Source: Fidelibacterota bacterium (GTDB taxonomy: Bacteria; Fidelibacterota; Marinisomatia; Marinisomatales; SCKK01). Taken from it: DNA of 64,000 bases. How positions within the stretch are numbered: the stretch's first letter is position 1; each line of letters starts with the position of its first letter. This document shows, piece after piece, positions 63,565 through 64,000 of the stretch. Below the pieces are notes generated by a model that saw only the letters and a list, made by a program, of their open reading frames with translations, had not been told where the DNA came from and ran no database searches. The DNA lies in contig SCKK01000005.1 in NCBI GenBank assembly GCA_004124475.1, positions 31,915 to 95,914 on the forward strand, given 5' to 3'. The position numbers and the translations under genes are program-made.

Positions 63565-64000
63565 TTACCATGGGGGTCCTCGTTTGCATGGCAACTCTTC
63601 AACCCAAATCAGCTGACTACCACATTTAGGGCAGCAGAAGGTATTGTTTTTAAGGGGCTCCGGTTTACTTACTTTAATTGGGATATATCTTCCATCGAAC
63701 TGTTCTTTGATATTTTCTAGTTGTTCACGATTTACGGAGCTCAGGAAACCATAGTAGCGAACTTTCCTAAAACGGTATGGAAGGATATGCTGCAAGAACC
63801 GGCGGATAAATTCTTCAGCGAGTATTGTCTTCAGGCACCATTTATTTGTAGTGGAGTCTTTGCAACGGAAGGCTACCCTACCGTCTTTTAAAGTGATAAT
63901 ATTATTGTTTGATATAGCCACCCGGAAGATATAGGGCGCCAGATATTTAAGCGCTGAAAGGCCGGTTCCAACCGGCTCAATATGTACCACCCATTTCTTT
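63565..64000 (-). CDS. IS91-family transposase, C-terminal part (runs off the window)
   Basis: The frame is open to the right edge (KWVVHIEPVGTG...), so at least 145 residues are seen of a protein usually near 400. Motifs: GLSALKYLAPYIFRVAISNN, VAFRCKDSTTNKWCLKT, EEFIRRFLQHILPYRFRKVR, YYGFLSSVNREQL and the C-terminal zinc knuckle CCPKCGSQLIWVEEL. This is the C-terminal half of Y2/HUH transposases of the IS91 (rolling-circle) type. The catalytic tyrosine lies outside the seen part. Its position beside an attC end fits known IS91/ISCR-integron associations. Confidence 0.9.
   Translation of the reverse strand, partial: KKWVVHIEPVGTGLSALKYLAPYIFRVAISNNNIITLKDGRVAFRCKDSTTNKWCLKTILAEEFIRRFLQHILPYRFRKVRYYGFLSSVNREQLENIKEQFDGRYIPIKVSKPEPLKNNTFCCPKCGSQLIWVEELPCKRGPPW

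Noticed and set aside
1..64000. tRNA or rRNA genes
   Set aside because: I scanned intergenic stretches for cloverleaf-like TTCGANNC and acceptor pairs and found none that I could support. Only a covariance-model search would be decisive.

Overview
The window looks like one contig from a Gram-negative bacterium of the Fibrobacterota-Chlorobiota-Bacteroidota (FCB) superphylum. Candidatus Marinimicrobia (SAR406) or a close relative fits best, but this is an inference. It rests on many very large exported proteins ending in the NYPNPFNP-type C-terminal sorting domain with a GIYxYRL-like strand, a PorV-like barrel, a TonB-dependent receptor with a carboxypeptidase-regulatory-like plug extension, and ordinary housekeeping genes (rpmB, metK-ahcY, tig-clpP, thiI). 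About nine tenths of the genes lie on the minus strand. Two short stretches (about 53.2-54.3 kb and 61.2-63.2 kb) are visibly more GC-rich and look acquired.

Layout. 0.3-4.6 kb: rpmB, then an integron. Its integrase gene is broken twice, by a 28-bp palindrome and by a 324-bp inverted-repeat element carrying a GIY-YIG nuclease. An attI-like leader and two complete cassettes follow, encoding a TIR-domain protein and an exported trypsin-like protease. 4.8-31.2 kb: envelope and secretome genes (lipoprotein, barrels, subtilisin-like protease with FG-GAP repeats, TonB receptor operon, BNR-like protein), with metK-ahcY inside. 31.3-40.4 kb: clpP-tig, a long repeat, membrane proteins, a dead TonB receptor fragment, a radical-SAM AmrS-type protein, a VKOR-like protein and an M1 peptidase joined to a barrel-like domain. 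40.7 kb: a lone plus-strand EamA exporter. 41.8-50.4 kb: a mercury-type operon (see below). 50.5-60.4 kb: NAD(P)HX epimerase, a cupredoxin-dicytochrome fusion, decayed genes, MgtC, an LCAT-like lipase, a Crp regulator and thiI. 60.6-64 kb: a second copy of the long repeat, a second rearranged integron with a DUF2238 cassette, and a truncated IS91-type transposase.

The most notable system is the minus-strand operon at 41773-50431. It starts at an ArsR-type operator and encodes, in order, a MerT/MerP-type fusion, a CopZ-type Zn/Fe-S protein, an ArsR regulator, two exported barrel proteins, a DUF3179 lipoprotein, a third barrel, a thioredoxin, a second MerT-like protein, and an LVIVD-repeat/redoxin protein with a sorting domain. 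Three of these genes contain in-frame TGA codons exactly where redox or metal-binding cysteines are expected: UxxC in the redoxin, CxxU in one barrel and UxxU in another. In both barrels a hairpin with a GGUC loop begins its loop exactly 17 nt after the TGA, as in classical bacterial SECIS elements. I read this as a selenoprotein-rich metal-handling (Hg/Se-like) operon. No selenocysteine machinery lies in the window.

The window is also rich in small mobile or palindromic DNA: the GIY-YIG element, nested-palindrome repeats of about 250 bp, the TCCCGAAGYTTCGGGA family, an 89-bp MITE-like element and CCCCGTAGGGG-type arrays. Several gene remnants (TonB receptor, FAD oxidoreductase, cupredoxin-like, integrase) show ongoing decay. 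Three single-base homopolymer frameshifts in the mercury-type genes could be real decay or assembly errors.
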